A DNA stretch of 64,000 nucleotides from Oscarella lobularis. Its lineage: Eukaryota > Porifera > Homoscleromorpha > Homosclerophorida > Oscarellidae. Each line of letters opens with the position of its first letter. Position 1 is the stretch's first letter. Made by a program: the position numbers and the translations under genes. This document shows, in pieces, positions 1 through 15,000 of this stretch. Under the pieces are notes generated by a model. The model was not told the origin of the DNA and did no database searches. It saw nothing but the letters and a program-made list of their open reading frames with translations. The stretch is from assembly GCF_947507565.1 (NCBI RefSeq), contig NC_089184.1, positions 3,100,001 through 3,164,000 of the forward strand, read 5' to 3'.

Positions 1-17
1 ATACGTGACTATTTTAG

Positions 18-3000
18 ACAGCTCTTATATTGAGACTCGATTTCGGAAAGCAAAGCGGTCCACTAGACGAGATGAATGTGAGAGTCCTATTCACTATACA
101 AGACATCTAAATGATTTTTTTTCTTTTTAGGTTTGGGTTCAACGACAGGCCCAATTGGGATCGATTGCTGCTCAACTGTCGACGTCTTCAGCGCGTAACG
201 TCTGTCACAATCTTTTTCAAGTGAAGAGTACGTATGCGTCGTCGTTTGATCAGATGCGTCGAGAAATTGATAAAGTAATTTGAATGATTTTCGTTTCTTT
301 TTTTAGTTTTAATATTGTTTTTAGGCTTTTCACGAAGCGGATGATATTTGCGTTTTTCTGGCGACGCTTTCGCCTTGGTTCGCTCGTCTCTATCCGCCCA
401 ACGAGACCAAAGATTTGATGACGACTTTTCCTTCTCTTCTTCATACGGTCTTTCTTGTTTGGCAACATTCCGAATATTATCATGCGCCTAAGAATTTCCA
501 ACGCCTGCTTCGACTTGTCGCCAATCAGATTGTGACGCGAGCATCGGCTGAAACGACTCACAACCTACTTGCTGATCCCGATAAAGTAAACAGCATAACG
601 TCTACGTTTCTCAATTTCTGTATTGATTTTTTCTCATGAAGGCTTACGTTAGTGTCAAAGAAGCGTTGAAAGTATGCGCCAAATTTCGTGGTTTCTATTT
701 GGATCAGAAAGAGAAGGCAGACGCTTTGAACGCGGCAACAGCTGCTTCAGCCAGTGCCAATCAAGACGAAGCAAAGTGAAACCGAGAAAAAAAGAGACGA
801 AAATTTTAAGAAGTCACTTATTCTTTTTATAGGACAACCAGTTTGTCGTCTTTTGTGTCTCGTCGTCGTTCAAGCTCGCTTTGTGGCGAGAGTTGGAATG
901 AGACGGCGGTGGAGGTGACGTCAAAAAGTCGCTCATTTCTCTCAACGTATTCGCCTTGGCCTCAGCGAAACGGACGTCCTTTTCGACGTCTTAATTTATT
1001 CATTGAGCGTTGCAACGACGTTCTCGATCTCGTGCAGACCGTCCAGCATTTTCGTCAGCTTCGCGACGCTGCGCAATTTGGTGGACTGGGCACTGGAAGT
1101 CTCGACGGATTGGTTCGCGACGTCCACGACGAATTTTTGAAGAGTGCTGCTGAAATGGAACCTTTTGCCACGGTTAGCTGAAATGTATACAAAGAATCAT
1201 AATTTAATTGATTTTATATAGACGGCTTTGAATGTCGACAGCAATTCGTCCGATTTTGAAAAGAGATTCTTTGAGTTTCGTTCAACAATAAAGGTGATTT
1301 GATAGGCGTGTCTTGTGACGTCAAATACTGTTCTTTCTCATAGGATTTAGAAGTTGAACTTGCGAGAGTTTTGCAACGAAGTCTCGACATGTGCCCGACG
1401 TTTGGCTCGCGACTTCGCCTAGTTGAAGTATTCCAGGGCGTTTGCAGTCGCGAAGCAATTCGCAATGTATTGAGCAAACAATTTCAAACGATCGTTCCAG
1501 CGTGCGTCGAAGAATTGAACGACATCAAACGTCTTTTAGCTGATGAAATCGATAATTTTCTACCGCCGCTCGTTCGCAATATGCCGCCTATAGCCGGAAA
1601 ACTGTTCTGGCTTCATTGTTTAAAAGAACGCGCTCTTTTTCCCGTTGCTAAAGTGCAGCGTGTTTTGCCATGTCTCTTGGACGCAGGTGACGGCGGTGGA
1701 TCGAAGCTGCGACATCTGCAGACTGACGTGCTTGAAACGATAGCACGTTGCGAAGGAAGAACGATTGGAAATTGGCAAATGGGACTCCCCCCGGCCGGAG
1801 TTCTCACTGCTAAACTAAAAGAGCCTCTACTCAAACGAATTTATACGGACGATAAGAAAACGTCGTCAATTATTTCCGTGAATTTGAGCGAGGATTTTGT
1901 TGTTGCTTTGCGAGAGGCTCGCTATTTGTTGACGACTTCATCGTCTTTTGACGTCGTTCGACTTCCCGATTCCGTACGAGCCGTCGTCAAGGGAACGGAT
2001 GTGGAGCAAATAAGAAAGATTCGAATTCAACTCGATATCATTGCGTACAAGTACAACGAAATTTCGAGTCAAATCGAAGATATTGAAAAACCGCTTTTTG
2101 AAGCGAAACTCAATAAAATTGAAATGGTACGTAAAAGAAGATAGTTTCTATTAAATTTCTTCATTAGTCTTCTTAGTTACTTGAAGAGGGTTTGACGCGT
2201 GTCACGTGGCGAAGTAGTGACGTCTCGGATTTCATCGAAGCAGCGAATGCGCTAATTTGCGCCGACGTCTATCGACTTCTTCGTCTCATTCGCGATAATT
2301 GGAAACAAATCGTCCAAGTGACGTCGTCGTGGAAACTCCACAGCGTACTTTGCCTATTCGATAATGAAAGCGACGATATGAAACGCTTCACAGTCGACCA
2401 GCTATCCAAACGGCAAAAGTAATTAATTAAATTAAGTAATTAAATTTTCTAATTAAGTAATTGAATTAATTAATCTATTTATTATATTGTTTTTTAGAAT
2501 GCTTATGACTGTTTAACTTTTCTTAGGGAGATGCGTGACGTTATTGGGGCGATGCTCGTTCGTTGTGGGCGCGCTATTCGCGCTCTTGTCGCCGATACGT
2601 TAGATGCGGTGCAGATCAGCGAAGCGTCGCCTGCGTGGAAGAATTACTTGATTTACGTCGACGAGTTGATTTTGAAGGGAATCAGGGATAGTGTTTTGAC
2701 GTCACTCAAATCAATTTCCTCAACAATCGAGGTCATTCTTACCTTATCTAATAAGACGACAAATTTATTTCTCCTTTAGAATGGGCGTTTTCCCGTGTTG
2801 AGCGTCAATGTTGAGTTAGGTGGAAATGAGACGCAATTCGTTCCGCCTCTCGTCTCCGATTCGGCGAACAAAAGCCTTTTGGAATATTTTTCCGATTGGC
2901 TTGATGATTACATGAGACTAGGCCATTTCATCAAGCCTCTCACTGACCAAGTCAGTTACGATAGCGCCTTACGAAACGATGCCGAAATCAATTCATTGAT

Positions 3001-6000
3001 TGAGACTATTACTTCATCAGTCGAAGGAACGGCAATGAAATGCCGAGTAAGTACTTAGAGAAAAACAGGAGACTTGTGCTCTATTTTCTCCTACCTATAG
3101 ACTGTCCTTGAAACGTTTGAAGACTATCGTTTCTTGTGGAACGAAAGCGTTGAAGAAGCGTTTAGCTCTTTTCTCGTCGGAAAGCGATCGTCCTCGACTA
3201 CGGCAACCGCGACGGGAGAGGCGGCGGCTTCTTCGAGCGAAGGACGAGCCATGTCGCGATCTGAAATGGTTCGTTCACGGGCTTCGGCACGATCGTCTCA
3301 TTCGGAGTCGTTCACTGGAACGACGACGACGACGAATCGTCCGCAATCAAGTCTTGCTTCGGCGGGGATTATGGGATTCGCCGAGCGACCGTTTCTCACT
3401 CGCGACGCCAACGACGCTGGCGGAACGCAGCAGGTGCCACTCTTAGATGAATTTGACGCTCAACTTGCAAAATATAAGGTAAAAAGAAAGTTGGACAACT
3501 AGTGTCTCTTATTATTATTATTATTAAGAAATGTCACGATAACGTCAATTCTCTTCCTACTCATACGACGTGCGAATGGCTTTACGTTGAATTGTCTCCA
3601 CTCAAACACTTCCTCGCCGCTTTGTCAACGAAGTGGATGTACGTCTTTGCTAACTACCTCCGAGAACAGGTAAGAAATGAATTCATTGAACGAATTTTTT
3701 TTTATCTTCTTTTAGGCCCTCGGCGTTTTGAATGGCTTTCAGTCGTTAGTGAATCGCGTCGAGCCGCAAATTGACGCCGTTACGGGTGAAGAGACGGAAA
3801 CGTCGTCGTTCATGCATTGCATGCGAATCTTCAGCGACGTCGACACTCATCAACAAGAAATGGACGCGAAATTCGTCGCCGTTCGTCGAACGGTAACGGT
3901 ATTGGAAAAATACGGCTATGAGTTGCCGGACGACGTGCGGGAGTTCTATCGGTCGGCACCCCAACGATGGGCGGCGTTAAGAAAGAAACTCGTTCTTGCC
4001 AAACAACGGATTGGTCCGAGAATTCAAGCAGAAGCGGAAACGATTACCAAGGTGTGAAGAGACTAATAATTAATTCATTCATTCAATTAATCTGTGTGTT
4101 TTAGGATTTGTTGATGTTTGGGGAATTGTGCCAGCAGCTATATCGAGAATTTTCGGCGTGCGAAGCTTTCGTTTACGGTTATTCGGTTGAACACGGTGAA
4201 ACCGTACTGAAGACGTACGCAGCAAAGTTGAAGCGACTTGAACATCAAGCTGAAGACTTGATGCAACTTCAAGAACTGCTCGAAACGGCCGTCGTCAACT
4301 TCAACTGTCTTCGAAAGTGAGAGAACCGTCGATAGAGATGAAATACTTCGCCATGTTTAATTTCTTTAGTTTTCGAGAAGAAGTGAACGTTTTGCGTCAA
4401 GTTTGGACTGTCACGAGGTAAGAAAAAAGAAAACGTTTTGTAAAAATAAATTATGAATTGTTTTTGTTCTTCCTATTTAGATCAATTGAAAAACAACAAG
4501 CGACTTTGAAGCGACAGATGTGGCAAATACTGGATATGAATTTGCTCGTCGATGTAGTCGACAAGCAATTGGAAGAAGTTCGCGCTCTTCCTCAAATTGC
4601 CTATAAATGGGACGTTTGGATCGGTCTCGAACGATCTGTACTCGAAATTCAGGTAATGTTAAAGAGAAAGAGAGGAGGCGGTCTTATCTCTTTTTCTAGG
4701 CTACGTTGCCTTTGATTGAAGCTCTTCGTTCGTCCGCTTTGCGGTCTCGACATTGGAAGCAACTTGTTCGCTTGACGGCGACGACGGTTCGTATGGACTC
4801 CAACATGTTGGCCGACTTCACTCTAGGTCAATTATTAAGATTGGGTCTTCACGGTTAGACAACTATATATAGGATTCTTCATGAGAACCTTCAGTAGCAT
4901 TGTTTTTGCATCATTTAGAAAAAAGCGACGATGTCAACGTGATTGTTGAAAGAGCCCAGCGGGACGTGACCGTCGAAATGACACTGAAAACATTTGAAGA
5001 AGTCTGGTTAAGTCGTTCATTTGATCTAAAGCCTCATCGACGTCTCATTGCCGCTACACTCACCGTAGCAGACGTAAGTCTCGCTTCGAGCGGCAGAATA
5101 TTCTGTCTATAAATTTTGTCTTGCGTGATTTTAGGCTATGGGCGATTACGATAAACTTGGTAGTAGTGGCGGCGGTTTGACGACGAGTTCTTTAATGCGC
5201 AAGAGCGTGAGTCGAATGTCGGCGTCGACTCAACGGAGTCGCGGCGTTCGCGATCGTAAATCGTCTTCCGGTTCAGCAACGACTTTGCCTGTGGCGTCGG
5301 GTCACGTTAAATTGATTTCTAATGCCGAATCAATATTTGAAATAATAGAATCGCATCAGGTGCAGCATTTATTTCTCCTTTTCCTCGTTTTTTATTTGAT
5401 TTTGGTAAGTCTGAATTGGAGTCTCTGAGCGAAATGACGGCGACCGGATCTTTCACCGAAGCCATAGCCAAATGGAAATTGAGTCTCCAAACGGTCGAAG
5501 CGGTCTTGTCCGTTTGGCTAGAAGTTCAAGCAAAATGGGCTGAAATGGAAGAGGTAATCTATGTAGAGACCTTTCCATGTCTAGATGTTCCAAGCAACTC
5601 TCGCACACAGACTTTTACCAGTGACGACGTTCGTTCATCGCTCTTTCACGACGCTTACACATTTTCTCTGGTTGATCGCGACTTTCGTGGCTTGATGAGA
5701 AGTACGGTAAAGAACTCGAATGTCCTCCAATGCTCTTCTAAAAACGGTGTGTTCGTGACCGTCATGTGATGTCTCAAGTCTAAATTAATCCTATTTTAGG
5801 CGTACTAAGCAGATTGGAGAAAATGAATTCTAATTTGACGCAATGCAGAAACGCTTTGCTGAAACATTTTGAAGGCAAAAGGCAATTATTTCCTCGCTTT
5901 TATTTCATCGCTCCGGAAGATCTTATGCACGTTGTATGCCAAGGTAGAGTGAGAGTACGTGTGCTTTCATTAGGGACAATGACGTTGGTCTCCTTTTATT

Positions 6001-9000
6001 AGGCGCTGATCCCTCACTCGTTAATGAGTACATTAGCAAACTATTTCCACGTATTGAATCGATTGTTTTGGATCGTCGTGAAGTAAGTGCGGGAGGCGGT
6101 CGCACCGCCGCTTCCGTTGCACAGCACGCTGTCGCCTTCATTGGATTGAACGGCGAAAAAGTCGAATTGACAAAGGCACGATATAAATTCAAATAAAAAT
6201 TACCTCTTTAAGTGACAATTTTTTGTTTTCCTAATTAGTCTTTGGCACTTTTTCCGCCTGTCGAGTCTTGGCTCGAGTCGCTGCGCGAATCAATTCAATC
6301 CTCGCTTCGACAACAACTTGAATCGATTTTTGATGACGTCAACCCGCCGTTGACGTTTGAATTGCTCTGTCTTCCGTGCGCCGGTCGCGCTTCAGAAATC
6401 GATCTTCTCGCCGTTCAAATACGATTCGGATCGTTGATGAAGGCGAACGAAAACGAACGTCTCCTTGACGAAATTGACAGGGCGAGCAATTTCGTTGTCG
6501 ATCTTCTGAAAAAGGGGTCAAATGCTCTCGTCGGAAGAGAGTCGTTACTCGCCGAAACGGAGGTTGAACTCGACGCGTTTGTGGATCCTGTTTACGTCAG
6601 AAAATTGCGAACGCTTGCGTTCGTGTTTTCTTATTTGAAATCGGTTGTGACGGAGTCAAAACAACCCTTTGTGGAGTATCGTCGAACGACAACAGGGCTT
6701 TTTGTTTGCGTTGGAGGAGAGCACGAAATCGAGTACGGATTCGAGTATCAAGGAGACTTTGATTGGCTGGCAATGACGGAAACTACCCAAGCCTGCCTAA
6801 GTTCGCTTGCAGGTGCCGTCGTCGTTCGAAAGACGGGCTTATGCATCGGCGAAGAGGTAAGAAGAGGATCGAGTTCCTTATAAGAATTTTTCTATTGTGC
6901 TGTCTAGGGATGCGGAAAGACGCATATGATTCGCTCTCTTGCTCGCTTGACTGGTAGGTTCCTTATTACACTGCCCTGTAATTCGCTGACCGGTTACAGG
7001 CAATTGATTGACTTACTAAAGGGAGTCGAATTCACAGGTATGCCACCGGTGTTATCTAGGTTTATTTTTCTCACGGTAATTCATCTAGGCTTTTGCTGGT
7101 TATGTTTGGAAAATATTGATCGACTTTCTGATTCCTTACTTTCGTCAGTGGGCCAACGTCTTTCCGAAATAGGCTCCAGTTCGACGACGACGATGTTTGC
7201 TTCATTTGCCACGACGACTCATCCGGCCGTCTCGACACTCGAAAAAATTGGTCAAATTGTGCCAATGGAATTCATAACAATTCAAGTCGTTGCGCCTAAT
7301 GTCAAGGACATATTTTATAGTCTTTTGCAGTCTAACGGATTTCTCAATGCGTCTTCTTTATCGCAGAAAATCGCCAACATCTATCAGTTGTGCGCCGACG
7401 TTCTCGTTCGACCCAACGTGTCAGAAGAGCATTCAAATTACGTCGGCTTCTACGCTATTGGAATTCGTCTCGTCCGTCACGTCATCATCCAAGCGAAAAG
7501 TCTCAAAGAACAACTCGTTAAATTTCAGCGTCGTTCAACAAAGGCGTCGTCTCCGGCGCAAGACAACGCGAGCAAACAATCTCTTCAACTTGATATTGAC
7601 ATTCAATCGACGGACAGTTGTCATAGCGACGACGACGACGACGAAGATGGCGACGATGAACTTTCGCTGGAATTGGAATCGTCGCTCGAAGAGCGTGCCG
7701 TTGTCGTTGCTATTCGCGACGTCTTTCTTCCTCGACTCGGAAACGGTGACGACGATCTTTTCATTCGTGTATTAAAAACCGAGTTTTCGTCCATCGACCT
7801 CGACGAAATTATGGATTATGAATATCGAGCTAAAGCTCGTGCCGCCGCCGCCGTTACTTCGTCGCCGTCATCGGAATTTGAACAAGTTCTTGCTAGCGCT
7901 ATGATTTCTTTGAATCTTGAACCGAGTGTTTCGTTTTTGACGAGTGCAGTTCGACTGAGTCAAATCGTCAACTTTCAGTCCATCGTTTGCGTCGTCGGAC
8001 CGGCCGGCTCGGGCAAGACGAGCTGCGTGCGCTCTCTTGCACGTTCTCTTAAAGACATGGGCCGATCGGTTCATCGAGAAGTCGTTTTTAGTCGAGCGTT
8101 AGAATCAGGTGCATTATTCGGATACTGGAACGATGCCGGCGACTGGCACGACGGACTGTTAGGCGATTTGCTTCGAAAGACGACTAAGAGCACGAATTCG
8201 AACTCGTCCAAGTGGATTGTACTAGATGGGGAATTGAACGACGTTCACTTGGATACGTTTCAAACGATGCTTGATGAAAACAACGGAGAAACGATTGTTC
8301 TCGCTAATAACGATCGAATTCGATTGCAAAATGACGTCAAAATTTTTTGGGAGCTCGAATCGTTGCGTTTCGTCTCTCCTTCGGTCGCTTCGCGAATTGG
8401 CGTCGTTGCGATGAACGATCATCGCGGTGACGTCGATGCGTGGCGATTGTATCTATCTCGTTGGCTTGCCAATATCAACTCTTCGTCGTCGACGCTTATC
8501 GATATGGCTTTGTTTGTCACCGACGCTTTGCAATGGAAAAGGTCGACGTGGATTTCTGTCACTCCTCTCGGTGCTGTTTCCACTTTGTGCAGTATCATGG
8601 ACGTACGTTTAATTTTTTTGTTTTGTTTTTTTATTTTGATTCTCTCTTCTTTAGGCACTCTTGCTGCTTGCTGATCAAACCCGTTTACCGGTGTCGGAGA
8701 TTGATTATCGGTGTTTATTTAGCTTTTCTTTTGTCTGGGCGTTTGGCGGCTTTCTAAAGCGAGACTGCTGGCCCGATTTTGACGAATGGTGGAGATCCAA
8801 AACCGCCACTCTTGTGCCTTATCCCCAAGAAGGAACGGTCAGACGAATATGTTTCTCTAAACGTCTAAATTCTATTTCTATTTTCTCAGGTGTTTGACTA
8901 TTTTTATGACGTTCAGTCGAGTTCATTTGTCAGCTGGAAGGGATCGACAGCTACAGCGGGGGCGGCGACGGCAGCACTGTCAACGAATAATTTTGTCGAC

Positions 9001-12000
9001 GGATTTTTTGTGCAGACACGAGAAACAGAGGTAATAAACATTTTCCATCACCTATACTTTACATGAATACTTCTTATATAGAGGTTGATGTACCTCTTGG
9101 GGCTTTTATCGGACGTCAATTGTCCGGTGATGTTGTGCGGTGAAATGGGCAGCGGTAAGACGAGTGTCGTTCGCGAGCACTTGAAAACGATTTGTTCCGG
9201 CGACGTTTCTGACGTCGTATCGGTGACGTTGAACGCGAATCGAGTGACGCTCGCCCAATGCCTTTGGCGGAAAATCGAAGCCCAATTAGAATGGAAATCG
9301 GGTCGAAATTACGTGCCTCGTTCGAATAAGAAACTCGTCGGCTTCGTCGACGATCTTCACTTGAGTGGATCGGCGACTTTGGGCGAAATTATTCGACAGA
9401 TGATCGATGTCGGCGGTGTGCACGATCCCGATACGCTCACGTGGAAGACTGTGCACGACGCTTCTTTCATTGGGACGTGCGCGCCGCCGTCACGGGCTAC
9501 GTCGATCGGCGCGGCGCCAATCGGTTCTCGACTTTTGAGACATTTTGCTGTTCTCGTTCTACCGAGCCCTTCGTACGAATTTTGTTTTTTGTTTTTTTAG
9601 TAATTCTAGAGCCTGTTTTTTTTCTTTTCAGGGGCACCGATCTTCTGGCAATATTCTCGTCGCTTCTCCGCGCGAAGTTTGATGGTGCTGCGATGCTATC
9701 TCGTCAGAATGTTCTCGATGATTTGGCCGAAGTGACGGTCGAGTTGCACGATCGTCTAAAGACGTTATACTTGCCTACGAAAGAGCGATGTCATTACGTC
9801 TTCACGACGAGAGACGCAGGAAAAATCTTTAGGTATTAAAAATCTTGGTATTAGACATTGTCTGTTAATTAATTTGGTGTCCTTATCTCTTTAGTGCACT
9901 TGCTCGAAGCCTGAAGCGGGACTGCTCGGTCGACGATTTGCTGCGTCGATGGAGACACGAGTGCGAATGGGTGTACGGACGAAGACTGTCGAGCGAAGTC
10001 GACTACGAACGATATCAGCAACTCGTCACGACGACACTGCGGAAACATTTTGCAAACGAAGTCCAGGTGAGACGACAACGTTTACATCGAATTGTACTTA
10101 CACTTTGTTTATTTTTTCAGCTGTCTGCGTTACTTGATCCCGTTGGACTCTATTCGGATTCAATTGATGAGGTGAACGGTCGTCCTTCGTTGCAACAGGT
10201 AGATGACACACATTCAAGAGTCACAATAACGACTATATTACATGTAGATGACGACACATGCTTCTCGGCATCTTGCCGAATATAATGCAAGCAATTCCCA
10301 GCTCGCCCTCCAGCTCTATCCGGTATACGTAAATAAACCCAATTTTTCCAAATTTTTAATCATATTGTTTTAGTCGTTCGTTGAACTTCTTTCTCGTTTG
10401 ATGACGATTCTGCGATCTCCTTTGGGGCACGGAAACGTCGTTCTTGTTGGTGAAGGCTCGCCTGTTGAAACGACTCCTCTCCTTCAATTGGTCGCTCAAA
10501 TGACTCGAATGACAGTCACCCGAATTCGTCCAAGGAGAATTGTTTGCTATGAACGACGTCTAAGTCGACGTCGTTCGTCGGACATCGATCGGAGAGATTT
10601 GGCTCGTTTTCAAAAAGAAATGATCAACATCTTTCAACGCGCTGGATTGAAAAAAGAAAAGATTTTGATTTTATTCGACGAAACGGATCTCGTTCAAAAT
10701 GACGAACTCGTCTTTGCATCAGACTTGCTTGGCGGTGACTCTTCTATTTCTCCTCTATTCACCAAAGACGAACGCACGACAATCGTCAATTCAATTCGTC
10801 CGGACGTAACCGGTGCCGGTCTCGTCTACAGCGAAACGACAGCTTGGAATTATTTTCTCAAAAACGTCGCATCGAACGTCCGAATGGCACTTATTGTCGC
10901 CAGTGGCGGTCTTCGTTTTCAGGAACTCGTCATCGATCATCGATCACTATTCAATCGTTTCTCTGTTATCTGGCTTCGTCATTGGTCGAAAGACGCTCTC
11001 GTTCAAATAGCTCATCATCATTTGAATGTTGTCGACGATTCGAATAGTGTTCGCGAAAATGTTGCGCATCTTCTTGCGTCGATGCATCTCGCCGTGCGAC
11101 GTTCTGTCGGAATTGACGACGCGCAGACAAGTTGCGACGTTTCCGGACCATATCGTCATTTGAATAATTCGACTTACGTTCAGTTTTTACGTCGTTTCGT
11201 CACTCTCGTTTCGACGCGCTATCGGCAACTTCATGAGGAAAACGACGCCGTAGGTGCCGCTTTGAAGCGAATGGAAGCGGCGGCTGAAGAAGCTGATCGC
11301 CTTCGACGACAAATTCGTAAAGAGCGTGACGTCGTCGACGAAAAAGTTGAAAGTGCGGCGAAATTTCTCGCCCAAATAGGTCAAGATGCGGCAATTAAGG
11401 AAGAACTCGTAAAAATGATAGCAAAACAGGAGGAAAAAATTAGTCAATTGGAAAAGACGAATCCGGAATTGCGTAGCGCCTATGAAAAAGCGGTGGACAG
11501 CGCCAATTACGTCGGAGACGAAGCTCGTCGTCTTGTAGCCGAAATTGCGTCGTCTGATTTGACGGCGTTGCGAGCGATGCAAGATCCGCCCGTCGAAGTC
11601 GAAGACGTCGTCGCAGCGACAATTGTCGTCGTCAAATCGGCACGTTACGATTTATCTTGGGCAAAAGGCGGAAAACGAATCTTAGCCAATTTGGATCGTT
11701 TTATCGAATTGCTCGTCTCATTCGATCGCGATGAATTGAGTTCCGAGCAGATCGGCGTCGCCGATTCGTACATCAAAAAGCCGACGTTTTCCGTCGAATA
11801 CGTTACACGATGTACCGATTTGAAATCGGTGGGACTTTTGTGCGCTTGGGTTCGTTCAGCCGTTCGCTATCACGCCATGATGAGGTCGCGTGTCAAACCG
11901 CTTCGAGCCAAGTGTGGACGTACGCTCGCCGCTTTGGAAACGAATCGCGCTAAATTGGAATCGTTTCGGGAAAAAGTCGTTTCAATGAATCAACGTCTTT

Positions 12001-15000
12001 CTGTTCTAGATGAATCGTTTGAAATGGCGTCGGTGGAGAAAGTGAGGCAAGCTCAGTTGACGGCAAAAATGGAAGAGCAATTGACGCGAGCTCAACAGTT
12101 TGCTCGTGAGACTGCCGATCAAGTCGAACATTGGAGAGACAAAGTCGCGACGTCGAAACGACGAGAGGCAAGCATTAGTGGATCGTCGGCACTCGCCGTT
12201 GCACTCGCCGTCTATTTGGCTCCTTTCTCGCATTTTGAATTTCGACGTAAAATGCTTGTCGACGTGTGGCCTGCTTGTTTAGCCGAGCGCGGAATCAATT
12301 TAATAATGCCTGGTGTTGGTAGTCAAACGAAGAGCAATTGCGTCGTCACTGATTACGATTTATTCAGTGAATCGTTGGCCGCCGTTTTGACGTCGCGAGA
12401 AACGATTGACCACTGGAAAAGCACTGGAGCTGTCGCCGGTGTTGGCGTGTTAACGAATCGCGCTATTATGTCGTCGTCAGGCACGCAATGGCCTTTCCTT
12501 CTCGATTTTCACGGCGTTGGAGCGGCGGTCGTTCGCCAAATCGAAGATTCAGCGTCTCTCGTCGTTGTCGACGAAGCGAAAGTCGGCGGCGGCGACTCAA
12601 GTCGCCTAATCGAGACGGCGCTTGTTGATGGCCATCCTGTTCTTATTGATGACGTCGGTGGTGCCGGCCAATGCGGCTCTTTAGATTCAACGCTTTTGCC
12701 GTTAATCTTTCTCGACAGTGTGCCTTCGTCTCACTCTGGTGAAGGGACGCGTCTTGTCAAGTTTTGTGGACGTCGTATCAAAGTTCATTCGAATTTTCGC
12801 TTGTATTTTGCCACTCGATCAAGCAACTTTTCTCTAACGGCCGACTTAGCTTCAAGAGTGACGTTTGTCAATTTTGCCTTGACGTCGTCGTCGATGAAAG
12901 AGTACATTCGCCCGAAACTATTTCGACTGTTGTTTCCGAGTGAAGCGCAAAAGAAGAGCCAACTTGTCATGCAATTGGCTGAATGCACTGGTCGACACAA
13001 GAGAATCGACGAGGAGCTGGTCGATTTGCTTGTAACCGGTAGCCAACAGCAGAATGAGAATGACATATTGGCTGATGAGGAGATGATTGCCAACGCTTGC
13101 GAGAGAGTTTCCAAGAGAAAGGAGTGCAAATTGGAAATTTCTCGCTTGTCCTCCGACCTTTCGGACGTCGACTCTCGTAATGAACAGTTGCAGGCTTTAG
13201 TGAATCGAGCTTCACTTCTCTTTCTATTACTCTGTGCAATGAAACGAGTGCGTCACGAATGTCTATTCGACGTCAATACCTATTTTGAAATCGTTTTGGA
13301 ATCGGCCGCAAAATTGTCAAGTTGCGTTACTACTGATGACGGCAGCTGTCTTGGCAGTTTCACGAAAGATGTCTTCAATTATTACAAAATCAGATTTTGT
13401 ACGCGACACCGTCTCGCCTTTGCTTTTGAACTATTCCTTCAAATTATGGGAGAAGACGATACTACCCATGCACTTATCAATCTTGACAACAGCAGTGTTG
13501 GCGGCGACAGCGACGACAAAGAAGCATACGAAGGAATTAAGCCTGATTGGCTTAGCGAAAAAACTTGGCTCAAAGTGAAAGCACTAGCCGCCAAAGAATC
13601 TCCATTTCTATTGTCTTTTTTGCACAAACTTGCAGACGACGAAGAGTCGTGGCGCAGTTGGTTCAATTCCGACAGCGACGACGACAATCCAAATTTATTT
13701 GACGGCTTTTCGGACATCCAAATGTTGCTTCTATATCGCCTACTACGTCCTGATCGTTTTCTCGAACGGGTTAAAAAGGTGGTGAAAAATCTTCTTGACT
13801 TGGATCTTACTACATCAAGTTCCTCGCATGTCAGCTTTGACGGCCGTCCTCTTCTTTTCGTTGTCGAAAACTACGATGAAACGAATTCGGTGATGTCGTT
13901 TGTCAACGTTCTTTGTCAGCAACGTCAAGTCTCATTGCAACGCATTTGCTTGGGCGAAGGAATGACTTCCGAAGCAGACAGATTAATGGAAACAGGCGAA
14001 GATAACCAAGTCATACTAATTGAGAATCTTCATCTATCCTCTTCGTCTACGTGGCTCAATGACTTGGCTGAAAAGATTGCAGACAGCAAAAGTCAAGTAG
14101 TCATGACGACGAGACCGACGCGAGAAAATCTTCCGGACCCATTACTTCGCCTAAGTCGCATTGTGTCTCACGGTGACGTCGACGACGTCGATGTCGGCGA
14201 ATTCCTTTCCGACGTTCGTCTCTTACATTTAGATTTGATTTGCGACCGTCATTTTGAAACGGATTCCATTTATTCGTCTGGCGGCGTCAAGATCGACATT
14301 GTTGCCGTTACAAAAACTATTGAATTGATTTTGGAACGTCTACCGGTCGAAATTCCTTTTGACGACACCGCTAGAAGATCGCCTATTCTTATAACAAATC
14401 TTCTCGAATGGGAATGTGTCGATTTTGGTGGACATCTTCGAGACGTGCGCGTACGACTTTCTAATGTCGTCGATCGTCTGCTGCGTGGGGGCGGCATCGC
14501 TGCCTTAGACTGGGGCGAGATGGATTTAATGACGAGTTTGAATAGAGAAAGTGTTCCGCTCTGTTGGCAATCTTCATCATCGTCAAGAGATATTCATCTC
14601 TGGATTCGCTGTATAGTTTTTATTACTTGAGTATCCTCTTGCTATTTCTTTTTTGTTTTAGATTTGACAATGGTGCGAAATCAGTTAGAGGAGTGGGTTC
14701 ACAGTGGTTTGGGCGTTGATCCGGCATTCAGTCCTAAAGAGATTTGGCTCGGAGGTCTGAGGAGTTCTTCGGCCTATTTCGCTTCTTTTCACTACGAAGC
14801 AGCCTTGGCCGCTCGATTGGCCTTTAATGACGTGAGTCTTTTTAATTAATTTATTCTAAGCTGTCTTATTGCTCACTTCAATGGATTTTCTTAGGTTGAA
14901 ATTGTGCGACATCGCCCACAGGTGGAAGATTTTTCTTCCGTTTCTCTAGTCGGTCTCTTTCTTTGCGGCGGTGAGATTAATGACGACGATGCAAGTAGAA

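Noticed and set aside
8440-8757. Long overlapping frames on both strands within the dynein gene.
   Set aside because: They are shadows of the dynein AAA2 exon, which has clear protein homology.
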